From the NCBI GenBank assembly GCA_028282295.1, contig JANQIE010000178.1:1-64000 (forward strand): DNA of 64,000 nt, written 5' to 3'. This stretch comes from Desulfobacterales bacterium. GTDB taxonomy: Bacteria > Desulfobacterota > Desulfobacteria > Desulfobacterales > JANQIE01. Made by a program: the position numbers and the translations under genes. Below, in pieces: positions 46,881 to 54,439 of the stretch (position 1 is the first letter of the stretch; each line of letters opens with the position of its first letter). Below the pieces are notes generated by a model that had not been told where the DNA came from, made no database searches, and saw only the letters and a list, made by a program, of their open reading frames with translations.

Positions 46881-46983
46881 ATGGTTTGTTTTAATCAAAA
46901 AAGCTGCGTTGTCTTGCACTCGTTTTGCCCCCTGACACTACTTAGTTAGCTGAAGTTATTGGGCTGAAGCTATTAGGGGTAAG

Positions 46984-47006
46984 TGGCGGAGAGGGTGGGA
47001 TTCGAA
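46984..47006 (-). other. Left attachment site (tRNA-Ser 3' fragment)
   Basis: These 23 bp read on the minus strand as the 3' end of a tRNA-Ser (TTCGAATCCCACCCTCTCCG then CCA) and stop abruptly inside the T arm. The upstream part is phage sequence. Same orientation as the intact tRNA-Ser at 46788 but a different acceptor and T-stem, so a second Ser tRNA gene was the target. Inverted GGGTGGG (46993) and CCCACCC (47013) flank the likely crossover. Confidence 0.82.
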
Positions 47007-47043
47007 TATTGACCCACCCAACAAAAACAGCCTTTTTTCAATA

Positions 47044-47099
47044 GGTTGCAAACTTTGTTTTTTGCTTGTTTGCATTTGTTTGCATTTTTGTTTGCAACC
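47044..47099. promoter_or_regulatory. Repeated GTTTGCA sites, putative integrase arm-binding region
   Basis: GGTTGCAAAC (47044-47053) and GTTTGCAACC (47090-47099) are inverted. Two further GTTTGCA copies lie between, at 47068 and 47078. Position between the att core and the integrase gene fits arm-type sites. Confidence 0.55.
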
Positions 47100-47154
47100 G
47101 AGTGCCACTTATGCCCCCTTCAGGCTAAAAAATCAAGATAATTTTACAACACCA

Positions 47155-48282
47155 TTAGCTATCAAATCCGTTTCCTTTGACAGCTTTTAAATCTCCAAAC
47201 CGTCTCACATTATCGACCACGGATCGCAATACCCGCATGGACGGGTTGGCGTAGTGTTTTTTGGTAATCGCAGTGTTGGAATGGCCCAACAGGGCCGCAA
47301 TGGTGTCCATGTCGTAACCGGCTTCAGCCATCTGGCTGCCAAGACTATGTCGGCCGGCGTTGTTCAAGGGAAAAACGTAACCCAGGACTGCGATACTGGC
47401 CGGATTCCAGAAATCACGATTGATGTTCTTGGTGTACGTACGACCGGTGCGCGAATTGACAAAAACAAACTCGGACACGTACCGCGGGCAGTTTTCCAAG
47501 ATCCATTGTACACCCTCGGTGATGGGAAAACGTCGCTCACGCTTGGATTTCACTTCCTTGAGCTTTTCACCTTTACCGAATGTCTTTTTAAACACAATAT
47601 AGCCGTGCGATGATTTGATATCCTGCTTGCGAAAGGCCCGTGCTTCGGACGGACGACAGCCCGTAGCCATAATAAAGGTAAAAATCCAGCGGTCGATCGA
47701 CGGGATCTTGGCTAAAATTTTCTGTTGGGTTTCCAGGTCAATCCACTCGATGTCTTTTTGCACCACTTCGTTTTGACCTTTAAACTCGACCCACTCGGGC
47801 AACTGACTGATATGGCCCGCTTTGCGGGAATCGACCATCAGGCGGTGCAGGCAGCCCATGACGTTCTTCTTGCCCTTGGGCTCACGTTTAATGGTATTGA
47901 GCAAACGCTTTAAATCCTCATGGCCGATATCCGGCAAAAACATATCCCCCAACACCGGCAGGATATGGTTATTGATACTGTTGGTATAGTCGCTGTGGGT
48001 TGAGTCGGCGATCTCAACCTTAATTTCCTGCAACCATTTTCGGGAATATTCTCTTAATTGCAGGGGCGGCTTGCGTTTGTAACGTTCCGGATTGAAACAG
48101 CCCTTTTGAATGTCGTTGTTTATCTGCCCTTTCAACATCTCGGCCATACGATGGGTTGTGCATGTTACCGGCCCGTTCATGGTCAACAACTGACTGATCT
48201 GGACCCGCCGTCCCTGCCACTTGCCCTTTACCGCCCAAGAACCGCGCGCCTTAACAAAAACCACCTTCCCCCAATCAGACAT
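47155..48282 (-). CDS. int: Phage tyrosine integrase
   Basis: 375 residues from ATG 48282, preceded by GGAGG (upstream in-frame ATGs lack one). N-terminal arm-binding region, SAM-like core-binding domain (about 80-170) and catalytic domain with Arg in TGCRPSEARAF, AGRHSLGS, and GHSNTAITKKHYA (His and nucleophile Tyr). The residue before the second box is Asn where many integrases have His. It catalyses integration at the adjacent tRNA-Ser site. Confidence 0.93.
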   Translation of the reverse strand: MSDWGKVVFVKARGSWAVKGKWQGRRVQISQLLTMNGPVTCTTHRMAEMLKGQINNDIQKGCFNPERYKRKPPLQLREYSRKWLQEIKVEIADSTHSDYTNSINNHILPVLGDMFLPDIGHEDLKRLLNTIKREPKGKKNVMGCLHRLMVDSRKAGHISQLPEWVEFKGQNEVVQKDIEWIDLETQQKILAKIPSIDRWIFTFIMATGCRPSEARAFRKQDIKSSHGYIVFKKTFGKGEKLKEVKSKRERRFPITEGVQWILENCPRYVSEFVFVNSRTGRTYTKNINRDFWNPASIAVLGYVFPLNNAGRHSLGSQMAEAGYDMDTIAALLGHSNTAITKKHYANPSMRVLRSVVDNVRRFGDLKAVKGNGFDS

Positions 48283-48376
48283 TACGACACCTCCATCTTG
48301 ATCAAATTTGACCGGTATCGTATCCATCATGGTAAGGTGATTCAACATAAATTGTATTTACAATAAATTCAAAAGG

Positions 48377-48583
48377 TTAAACCGAGTCGACCAGCATCCC
48401 GCCGGTGCCGATTTTTTCGGTCAGAATTTGTAGCGCCCGGTCATTGAGCGCGGCCAATCGATCTATTTCAGCCGCGGTCAGTTCGGCCGGGCTTTTCGCC
48501 AGGAGGGTATCGCGCTGCGCATTGATCGCCTGTAATTCAGGTCCCGGCCCCTGACGCATGGATAGCCCAATTTTATTCAGCAT
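48377..48583 (-). CDS. Small prophage protein (68 aa)
   Basis: From ATG 48583 with a G-rich RBS. Mostly helical, with LTAAEIDRLAALNDRALQILTEKIG. It overlaps the end of the upstream zinc-ribbon gene. No family recognised. Confidence 0.6.
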   Translation of the reverse strand: MLNKIGLSMRQGPGPELQAINAQRDTLLAKSPAELTAAEIDRLAALNDRALQILTEKIGTGGMLVDSV

Positions 48584-48759
48584 TTGGCACCCCCCTTTCT
48601 TTTTTTTGCATGGTTGATAGATTGCGACATGGCCGGGGCATGCCGCCCTTTTTCTTCGACTGCGAGCGCAGCCATGAATTGCCGCCACTCTCGGCGTGAT
48701 GCGCAATAATTACATTCCGAGCCCTGACAGGGCACACCGCATGCCGCGCAACGCATCAT
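48577..48759 (-). CDS. Small zinc-ribbon prophage protein (60 aa)
   Basis: CAACGVPC and CNYC pairs near the N-terminus, then a basic helix (MAALAVEEKGRH) and a Lys-rich tail. Start and stop overlap both neighbours, typical of a packed phage operon. Function unknown; a single zinc site is likely. Confidence 0.6.
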   Translation of the reverse strand: MMRCAACGVPCQGSECNYCASRREWRQFMAALAVEEKGRHAPAMSQSINHAKKRKGGAKC

Positions 48760-48875
48760 CTCGTCCGGCCGGCATATTGCCGGGCCAGATTAAACGTGTT
48801 TTTGATCAGCGCCGCCACATAGGCCGGGGCCGCCACCAACACACAAACCAAAAACGCAGCCACCCATCGCATCAT
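48756..48875 (-). CDS. Tiny prophage membrane protein (39 aa)
   Basis: Open frame MMRWVAAFLVCVLVAAPAY then a short basic tail: one hydrophobic segment or signal-like helix. Starts at ATGATG overlapping the stop of the upstream gene (TGATGATG) and ends overlapping the next start (AGATGATG). The two exact junctions argue that it is translated. Confidence 0.55.
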   Translation of the reverse strand: MMRWVAAFLVCVLVAAPAYVAALIKNTFNLARQYAGRTR

Positions 48876-49060
48876 CAAACTACCCCTTTTTTTATGGCTA
48901 ACCATTCGGGCATGTCGACCGCGTAGTCATTTCCCTTTACATGCCGCAACCCAACCTGCGAGCGCGGCAACCAAAAGCTGCTTACCCCATCGCTGCAAAG
49001 CACCGCGCCGTCGGTCTCGCGTTTAATCTCGACATAAATTTCAACCCGGATCTGGTCCAT
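48875..49060 (-). CDS. Small prophage protein with PRSQV motif (61 aa)
   Basis: Short beta-rich protein with SSFWLPRSQVGL and a C-terminal MPEWLAIKK. It shares the PRSQV ... WLA pattern with the gene at 49435-49656, so the two look like diverged paralogues. Function unknown. Confidence 0.6.
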   Translation of the reverse strand: MDQIRVEIYVEIKRETDGAVLCSDGVSSFWLPRSQVGLRHVKGNDYAVDMPEWLAIKKGVV

Positions 49061-49451
49061 CCGTCTCCCCTTTCAACAAACAGGCCGCCGCCGCCCAGGC
49101 CGCCAGTGAAACAATGCTGCTGAAATGCCGCGCGATCGTGAATATTGAATCCCGGTGCGGGCCGCCGACCGCCTCGGAGGCGATCCGATCGACCAGCGCC
49201 CGGCGTAATTGCGTCATCTGCTGATCGATCGGCTCGTAACACTGCACGTATAGATTTTTTGCCTTCATCTGCCCGCCTTTTTTTATTGCGTCGATAATCA
49301 ACTGCGCCTCGGTCGGCTCGAAGCCGCGCTCTTCGAGAAATGCTTCGAACTCGTATCGTTTTTCTTCCAGGAAATCGGACACCAGACGGGCGTCCAAATC
49401 CGCCACAAACCCCGGATCAAGCGGGGCTTCCCGGTCAATGATCGTTGACAT
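49041..49451 (-). CDS. Prophage protein of unknown function (136 aa)
   Basis: From ATG 49451 with AAAGGG upstream. Acidic helical N-terminal part (LDARLVSDFLEEKRYEFEAF), then a region ending in a hydrophobic helix (SIVSLAAWAAAACLL). It overlaps both neighbours by about 17-20 bp. No family recognised. Confidence 0.65.
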   Translation of the reverse strand: MSTIIDREAPLDPGFVADLDARLVSDFLEEKRYEFEAFLEERGFEPTEAQLIIDAIKKGGQMKAKNLYVQCYEPIDQQMTQLRRALVDRIASEAVGGPHRDSIFTIARHFSSIVSLAAWAAAACLLKGETDGPDPG

Positions 49452-49656
49452 TCGCACCCTTTCTTTTTCTTTTAAACAGCCGATCCGCCAGCCATCGAGG
49501 CATCGCCATGCGACCATTAAACAGTTGCACCTGACTGCGCGGAACATAAGGTGTGCTGCCATCGGGAAACTGCACCTGAATCGATTTCTCCCGCCCGGTG
49601 TCCAGGAGGGCCACGATCGGCACCACCACTGTTTCAAGATGAGTTCTATCGCGCAT
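49435..49656 (-). CDS. Small prophage protein with PRSQV motif (73 aa)
   Basis: ATG 49656 has GGAG at good spacing. VQFPDGSTPYVPRSQVQLF and MPRWLADRLFKRKRK parallel the protein at 48875-49060. Basic C-terminus. Overlaps the radical SAM gene end by 11 bp. Confidence 0.62.
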   Translation of the reverse strand: MRDRTHLETVVVPIVALLDTGREKSIQVQFPDGSTPYVPRSQVQLFNGRMAMPRWLADRLFKRKRKGANVNDH

Positions 49657-50410
49657 GTCCGTCTCCATTCGCATACGCCGCCAAACTTTTCTTCAGCCGG
49701 TAGCGGCAACCCCGGCCCCGCAACAAACTTTCAACCTGAGCCACAAACCGGGGCCAATCGACCGTCTTTTCAATTTCCGGGTGATGGTTGAGCTTGCCGA
49801 TCCACCAAAAATCGACCACCCCCCGGCACAACCCGATCAACGTCAACGCTTCCTGCGGATCGATCACCGGCTCCAGGCTGACCCAGGTCGGAATGCCCAT
49901 ACCGTGCGCAACACTCAATACCTCCAACCGGTCGTCCACACTATCGCCGTTGACCTCCCACTTGCGGCGGGTCAGTTCGTTGAAAAACGACAGGCTCACA
50001 CCAAAGCGCGCACGACCGTAGCCACGCAGCAAATCAAAATCGCGGCGGGCCAAATTTGTCCCTTTGGTTAAAATTGTGAACGGCAATTTATAGCGGATTA
50101 AAATTTGAATGGCCCGGCGGGTCAACTTCAACTCTGCTTCCTGTGGTTGGTAGACATCGCCGCGAAACGACATGAGAATTTCCGGCGGCGATTTGGTGGC
50201 CGCCAGTTTGCGGGCATCGCGTTCCAGCCGGGCCAACACGTCTGGCGTCGGTTGGGCATCCAAATAATAGTTTTCCGGATTCGTCCACGGCATGGTCACG
50301 TTGTAGCAATACCGGCAAAAATGAGTACAACCGTTGTACAAATTCAATCCAAGCGCGGCATATTCCGCCGCTGGGCCTTGCGGTGCGTAGATAATCGGTG
50401 CCTGACTCAT
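49646..50410 (-). CDS. Prophage radical SAM protein
   Basis: 254 residues with the radical SAM cluster motif CTHFCRYCYN (28-37), then GDVYQPQEAELKLTRRAI and LPFTILTKGT, a layout shared with spore-photoproduct-lyase-like and related phage radical SAM proteins. It binds a [4Fe-4S] cluster and SAM; the substrate is unknown and could be nucleic acid. GAGGGG upstream. Embedded among small phage genes. Confidence 0.82.
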   Translation of the reverse strand: MSQAPIIYAPQGPAAEYAALGLNLYNGCTHFCRYCYNVTMPWTNPENYYLDAQPTPDVLARLERDARKLAATKSPPEILMSFRGDVYQPQEAELKLTRRAIQILIRYKLPFTILTKGTNLARRDFDLLRGYGRARFGVSLSFFNELTRRKWEVNGDSVDDRLEVLSVAHGMGIPTWVSLEPVIDPQEALTLIGLCRGVVDFWWIGKLNHHPEIEKTVDWPRFVAQVESLLRGRGCRYRLKKSLAAYANGDGHAR

Positions 50411-50425
50411 CGTGAACCCCTCTCG

Positions 50426-50737
50426 TTATTCGGGCTTGATAATTCCGTGCAGACGCCGGCGATAAAACCGGCGTCTGCACGGATAGCAAAAGGAGGAAAA
50501 AAAGAATGTCGAACGCCCGTTGTTTGGGATTCCACCACGGCGCCGGGCGGATTTTGCCTTGGCGGCAAACCGGTTGGACAGCAGGGCACAGGCCGCAATG
50601 CATGCGGTGCCGACTATATTCGGCCAGGGCCACAGCGGCGGTGCGCAATCGCTACCGGCCAGCAGTAAACCGGCCGCGAACAACAGCGCCAGCAGCCAGT
50701 TCACTGCGATTGGACGGATTTGATCAGATCGTTGCAT
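50426..50737 (-). CDS. Putative prophage membrane protein (103 aa)
   Basis: Two hydrophobic segments (about 10-27 and 40-54) then a basic, low-complexity C-terminus encoded across a strong hairpin (50444-50481). It overlaps the upstream gene by 37 bp. The second half looks less protein-like, so the true product may be shorter or the hairpin a terminator inside the 3' end. A reverse-strand ORF with a good RBS occupies the same place. Confidence 0.45.
   Translation of the reverse strand: MQRSDQIRPIAVNWLLALLFAAGLLLAGSDCAPPLWPWPNIVGTACIAACALLSNRFAAKAKSARRRGGIPNNGRSTFFFSSFCYPCRRRFYRRRLHGIIKPE
50444..50481. terminator. Perfect 15-bp hairpin
   Basis: CCGTGCAGACGCCGG / CCGGCGTCTGCACGG with an 8-base loop. 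It lies between the putative membrane protein and the radical SAM gene. No T tract on the leftward side, so pausing or RNA processing is as likely as termination. Confidence 0.5.
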
Positions 50738-50886
50738 GCGCGTAATTTCTCCAAAACCACCGTAATTTGGTCGATATCGTCAGCATGTAAGGCTTGATGG
50801 GCTTCGAGCATGACCGCATCGTGCATCTTCTGGACCGCGCGGGCAAAGCCAAGTTCGGTTCGCAATTCACCGCGGATGTCAGCCAT
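50701..50886 (-). CDS. Small helical prophage protein (61 aa)
   Basis: Helical throughout (VQKMHDAVMLEAHQALH, ITVVLEKLRACNDLIKS). Its ATG follows directly on the TAA of the upstream gene, with AGGGACGAG before it. No family recognised. Confidence 0.6.
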   Translation of the reverse strand: MADIRGELRTELGFARAVQKMHDAVMLEAHQALHADDIDQITVVLEKLRACNDLIKSVQSQ

Positions 50887-51492
50887 TTAGCTCGTCCCTG
50901 CTTTGCACAATTGTTTTGTAGCTCTTATTTGAATCGCCTTGACCCCGTCATGGATCAGTTTCAATGCCTGATTCTCGATCGGACGAAACCCGTCCACCGC
51001 CAGTTTTTTCAGTTGCCGGTGCAATTCGGCATGGCCGCTGAAATCTATTTGCAACAAAAAATCGTTTGGCGGCTGTTCGCCGCCCGGCTTGGGTTGTGGC
51101 GTACTTGTCGGCATTGCGGCCGGCGCCGGCGACTTGTGCGGGACGCAGTTACCCACACCCGCCGACACCCGAAGACCGTGGCAGGTCCGGCAGATTTTCA
51201 TCAATCCGTCCTTGGAGGCCGGGTGACGTCCAAAGGCACCGATCGGTTGGGGGTTGCGCATCGTACATTCGGGGTTGGCGCAGCGTCGTTTTTTGTCTTT
51301 TACTTTCATTGTTCCTCCGTGGCCGTAGCCGTTGCCGGTCATGTTGGACATGGCGTCCGGCACGCCGGCATGCATGCCACCCAATGACGCCACATAGCGG
51401 ACCCGGTCTTCGCACGCATAGCATTGAGGATTGTCTTTGCTCTGCGCCGAACGGTCACATGTAACGCACGGGTTTTTCATTGGCTTAATCAT
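50887..51492 (-). CDS. Cys-rich zinc-binding prophage protein (201 aa)
   Basis: N-terminal CVTCDRS and CYACEDR, then CANPEC and CRTCHG pairs: two zinc modules within the first 110 residues, a Pro-rich linker, and a helical C-terminus (HRQLKKLAVDGFRP). Start overlaps the previous stop. Possibly binds nucleic acid; family unknown. Confidence 0.65.
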   Translation of the reverse strand: MIKPMKNPCVTCDRSAQSKDNPQCYACEDRVRYVASLGGMHAGVPDAMSNMTGNGYGHGGTMKVKDKKRRCANPECTMRNPQPIGAFGRHPASKDGLMKICRTCHGLRVSAGVGNCVPHKSPAPAAMPTSTPQPKPGGEQPPNDFLLQIDFSGHAELHRQLKKLAVDGFRPIENQALKLIHDGVKAIQIRATKQLCKAGTS

Positions 51493-51856
51493 AGGCTTTT
51501 TCTACATTTCCAACCGCCTTGGCAATCGCTTTGCGCAGGACACTATAAACCTCAAGTTCATGTACATCCTCCTGAAAGGATGTTTCGATGAACAACATTG
51601 CTTTGTGGGCCGCTTCCAAAAGACATGGAGCGCTGGCGATCAGAGCCACATCAGCTTTCGAATCAAAGCCAAAACAATCAGCACCACCATCAAGGTGTGG
51701 GTCTGCCCGGTGATTTCCGCGCACAACTTCTCCGACCAACACACGCCCATTGACGTGTCTTGATTCATAATGTTTCGGCCCATATATGTGATGTCCGCTG
51801 GCCTGCCACGGCCCAGGAGTGTGGTTACTAGCCAGGATGGATTTGCCTTCGTTCAT
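51485..51856 (-). CDS. Phage protein of the HTPGPW type
   Basis: 123 residues with HTPGPWQASGHHIYG near the N-terminus and ADVALIASAPCLLEAAHKAM in the second half. This pairing is common in small phage and prophage proteins of unknown role, supporting the prophage call. Confidence 0.75.
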   Translation of the reverse strand: MNEGKSILASNHTPGPWQASGHHIYGPKHYESRHVNGRVLVGEVVRGNHRADPHLDGGADCFGFDSKADVALIASAPCLLEAAHKAMLFIETSFQEDVHELEVYSVLRKAIAKAVGNVEKAYD

Positions 51857-51912
51857 GAGTCAACTTCTCCGTTTGGTTGTCTTTGCTCTGCGTCATACGG
51901 TTACATGTATTT

Positions 51913-52371
51913 TCATTGGTCGCTGCCTTTCAACTTCGCCCACAGCGCCGCCAGGGCCTGTAGCGCTTCGTAGGTTTCCCGGCGGCAATCCGGGCAGTCC
52001 TCGACGTGCATGTCGCCCTTGGCGTCGATGGTGGTTGCCAACTGAGCCACCGCCTCGGACGCCTGGCGGGTGATTTCCGAGATATGGCACAACCATTTTT
52101 TGTTATCGGCCGGGCTGTGCGGGATCGGCACGGCCACGCGGTCGAACAGTTCTTCGATGTAGTCGAGCGGATCCAGGTCGGTGACGGCCAGAAAGTAAAC
52201 AAAGTCTTCCACGCCCATTTTGGCGGCCGCATCGTTGGGGTTGATCTGGCGGGCCAGATACTTGGGATCGATGCCGCCCATGCGACCTGCAATTGTGCGG
52301 GTGGTCTGCCCGGTTCGCTCGCCCGCGTCATATATCAAATTGGCAAGTTGTTGCGGTTGGAAGAGTTTCAT
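51913..52371 (-). CDS. CII-like phage regulatory protein
   Basis: 152 residues. The N-terminal helical part (GERTGQTTRTIAGRMGGIDPKYL) fits an HTH followed by NPNDAAAKMGVEDFVYFLAVTDL, as in the phage regulatory CII family; a C-terminal CPDC pair adds a possible metal site. It sits at the divergent region facing 52441. Family assignment is from motif memory. Confidence 0.65.
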   Translation of the reverse strand: MKLFQPQQLANLIYDAGERTGQTTRTIAGRMGGIDPKYLARQINPNDAAAKMGVEDFVYFLAVTDLDPLDYIEELFDRVAVPIPHSPADNKKWLCHISEITRQASEAVAQLATTIDAKGDMHVEDCPDCRRETYEALQALAALWAKLKGSDQ

Positions 52372-52440
52372 TTGACTTACCGTATTAATAAAGATAAAAA
52401 TTTTTAGTTAAACTCATTCTTCAGCAAAGGAGACTTTATT

Positions 52441-52752
52441 ATGATGAACATCAAGCTAACACTGGATGCACTTGAGAATCTGATCGGTGCAATTGCTTCT
52501 GCGGACCAGATCGAGCGGTTGAAACTTTATACTGCAATCAAAACAGTTGTCAGTGAATTGAAAACATATGTTCATGAGTCATCCGATGTTGAAGTCCCAG
52601 GCAATCTAAATATCTACCTTAGTGAAATGATTACGCCCCTTCGATGTGCAGCCCGCCTCGAATCCAACGGTCACGATGATGAGCTAAATCTATCCTGGTT
52701 ACGGCGATCAATCAGCAAGCTTAGAAGTAGTCATTGTTTCAATAGCGATTGA
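52441..52752 (+). CDS. Prophage protein, divergent from the CII-like gene (103 aa)
   Basis: ATGATG start with AAGGAG at good spacing. Helical, no recognised family. It is the only rightward gene in an otherwise leftward early block, and its last 14 bp overlap the convergent gene at 52739. The 69-bp gap to the CII-like gene should hold both promoters and includes an AAAAATTTTT palindrome. Confidence 0.65.
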   Translation: MMNIKLTLDALENLIGAIASADQIERLKLYTAIKTVVSELKTYVHESSDVEVPGNLNIYLSEMITPLRCAARLESNGHDDELNLSWLRRSISKLRSSHCFNSD

Positions 52753-53494
52753 GGCACGCGGCCAAGATACGCCGTGCATCCCGCATGACCTGCGCCGCCA
52801 ACTCATAGTCCGGGAGCGACTGCACCTTTTTTTTACGATCGCCAATCCAGGTCACCGGGTTGTCCGGCGGCATTTGATCGATATATGCTTTTAACGACAT
52901 GATGCCGAGATAGAGTCTTTCCAGCAGATTCAAATCATAGCCGGATTGGGTATCGTTTTTAGCGGCCGAATTCTTAGCCACTTGGCCAATAACGGATGCT
53001 TCACGGCGTGCGTTGTCTGAGTAATCAGGATCTTGTGCAGCTTCTTGAAGACCGGGACCGGATCGGCTAAGTTCGCCTTGAATTTTTTCAACATGCCACG
53101 CGGTCAACAGGGTTTTTGCCAGCACGTGTAATTGTTGCGGTGTTAAACCGTGTTCCTGCATAAAACGGCGAAGGGCGGCCGTGTTATTTTCGTAGTTTGG
53201 TTCTACCGTTGCGGTTTTGCCGTTTGAAGCAGCGGGGTCCTGAAATGGTTCAGTGCGAATTTGACCAAATGGTATACTTGAACGACGCGGGACAGGTGAT
53301 AGTCGAAAACCTAGAATAGCGGTCACCGCATCTACCGCCGCCGCCTCGACACTATTAACAGGGCGATAGATTTCGATCGCCTGGCCGTTTTCGAAGCGTG
53401 TCAACACAAAATCGCCACCATCGCGTTCAACAAGAATGGCTTCATCGCATCCGATATCTACAGTAACGCCGTCGGGCCGTTGATATTTGATCAT
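52739..53494 (-). CDS. Prophage protein of unknown function (251 aa)
   Basis: AGGAG lies six bases upstream of ATG. Beta-rich N-terminus (VTVDIGCDEAILVERDGGDFVLTRF is the pattern, given in part), a variable middle, and a helical C-terminal half (QEHGLTPQQLHVLAKTLL, YELAAQVMRDARRIL). No family recognised. Confidence 0.7.
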   Translation of the reverse strand: MIKYQRPDGVTVDIGCDEAILVERDGGDFVLTRFENGQAIEIYRPVNSVEAAAVDAVTAILGFRLSPVPRRSSIPFGQIRTEPFQDPAASNGKTATVEPNYENNTAALRRFMQEHGLTPQQLHVLAKTLLTAWHVEKIQGELSRSGPGLQEAAQDPDYSDNARREASVIGQVAKNSAAKNDTQSGYDLNLLERLYLGIMSLKAYIDQMPPDNPVTWIGDRKKKVQSLPDYELAAQVMRDARRILAACLNRY

Positions 53495-53536
53495 GGGAGA
53501 CTCCTGATTGAGTTTGATAAATTAAAGTTTTCTTGC

Positions 53537-53965
53537 CTACGCCGCCCTGGCGAACATGGGGCGTTGTCTGGGTTGCACGCGCGCCTGGTGATTTTGGTAT
53601 AGTTCCCAACAGTCCTGCAACTTGCCCCGCGATATGCGCACGATCTTTATCCACACCGCGCGGTCCTCGATAGACACCGACGTTTGATCAGCGTAAGTAA
53701 AATCGGGACGGGACCGGATGTCGTCGTCTGACCAGTTTTGATAAAAATCGATGCGCTCCGCGATTTGCGCCGGCGTGCCGTAATCGTACACCACCCCGGT
53801 GCGCGCGGCCACGTAGTCCCGGAATTTACGATCGGACAGATCAAACGAATAGATGCTGATGCGCTGTAAGACCTTCAGGTCCTGGCAGATGCATTGTGGA
53901 AAGGGCCGCTGCCATCCGGTTTGCTGCAAAATTGTCGGTGCGTGACGCTTTTGGGTGGTGCCCAT
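53537..53965 (-). CDS. Prophage protein of unknown function (142 aa)
   Basis: GGAG upstream of ATG. Contains FDLSDRKFRDYVAARTGVVYDYG and RISRGKLQDCWELYQNH. No domain recognised. Lies between the Cro-like gene and the 251-aa gene in the same early leftward unit. Confidence 0.68.
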   Translation of the reverse strand: MGTTQKRHAPTILQQTGWQRPFPQCICQDLKVLQRISIYSFDLSDRKFRDYVAARTGVVYDYGTPAQIAERIDFYQNWSDDDIRSRPDFTYADQTSVSIEDRAVWIKIVRISRGKLQDCWELYQNHQARVQPRQRPMFARAA

Positions 53966-54027
53966 CGCTTAGTCTCCTGTCTGCTTTTACAAATTTACGA
54001 GTCCAGATATCTCTGGCAGTCTGGGCA

Positions 54028-54282
54028 TTAAGCAGCCTTGCTTTTGCCCGGAAACAGATCGTCCACCGGGATTTGCCATGCGCTGGCGATTTGTTCCTGA
54101 AGTTTGCGGTTTGCCCGGTAACCACCTATCGTGTTTGTGATGTTCTGCCGCGACATGCCCGTTTCCTTGGCTACAATTTCCTGCGTAATCCCCGTTAGCT
54201 TTGGCAAGGCCTGACGAATGTTAATCCGTGAAAAGCCAAGGATTTGTAAAATCTGGAATGCTAAATGGTTTTTTGATTTCAT
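54028..54282 (-). CDS. Cro-like HTH regulator
   Basis: 84 residues with a helix-turn-helix (TQEIVAKETGMSRQNITNTI) and C-terminal IPVDDLFPGKS. First gene of the leftward early operon and divergent from the CI-like repressor gene, the classic lysogeny switch layout. Confidence 0.82.
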   Translation of the reverse strand: MKSKNHLAFQILQILGFSRINIRQALPKLTGITQEIVAKETGMSRQNITNTIGGYRANRKLQEQIASAWQIPVDDLFPGKSKAA

Positions 54283-54384
54283 ACTTGCAAATGTGTCTTT
54301 GGATACGTTATTAATTTTAAGTTTACCGTTTTACCGATCTGCGCCCCCAGAAGTTTCACTTATAAATAAAGTTTTTTCTAATAT

Positions 54385-54402
54385 GTGAATCTTATGATTC
54401 AC
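54385..54402. promoter_or_regulatory. Operator-like palindrome of the CI/Cro switch
   Basis: GTGAATC-TTAT-GATTCAC, perfect 7-bp arms, in the 157-bp gap between the divergent regulators. Confidence 0.65.
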
Positions 54403-54410
54403 CTGATAGA

Positions 54411-54428
54411 AAAAGTCAAGGACTTTTT
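54411..54428 (+). promoter_or_regulatory. Hairpin with T tract in the repressor leader
   Basis: AAAAGTC / GACTTTT with a 3-base AAG loop and seven T, ending 12 bp before the repressor ATG. It resembles a short attenuator or a second regulatory palindrome. The only RBS-like AAGGAC lies within it. Confidence 0.45.
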
Positions 54429-54439
54429 TTCATCTAAAA

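Noticed and set aside
46984-47006. A second complete tRNA gene
   Set aside because: Only the 3' acceptor and part of the T arm are present; no anticodon arm upstream.
47044-47099. Repeats that might be a small CRISPR array
   Set aside because: Units are only 7-10 bp with irregular spacing and no cas genes; better explained as integrase arm sites.
50506-50745. Rightward 79-codon ORF preceded by AGGAGG
   Set aside because: It lies antisense to the phage operon, has an Arg/Cys-heavy composition without any protein-like pattern, and the RBS falls beside a hairpin; coincidence is likelier.
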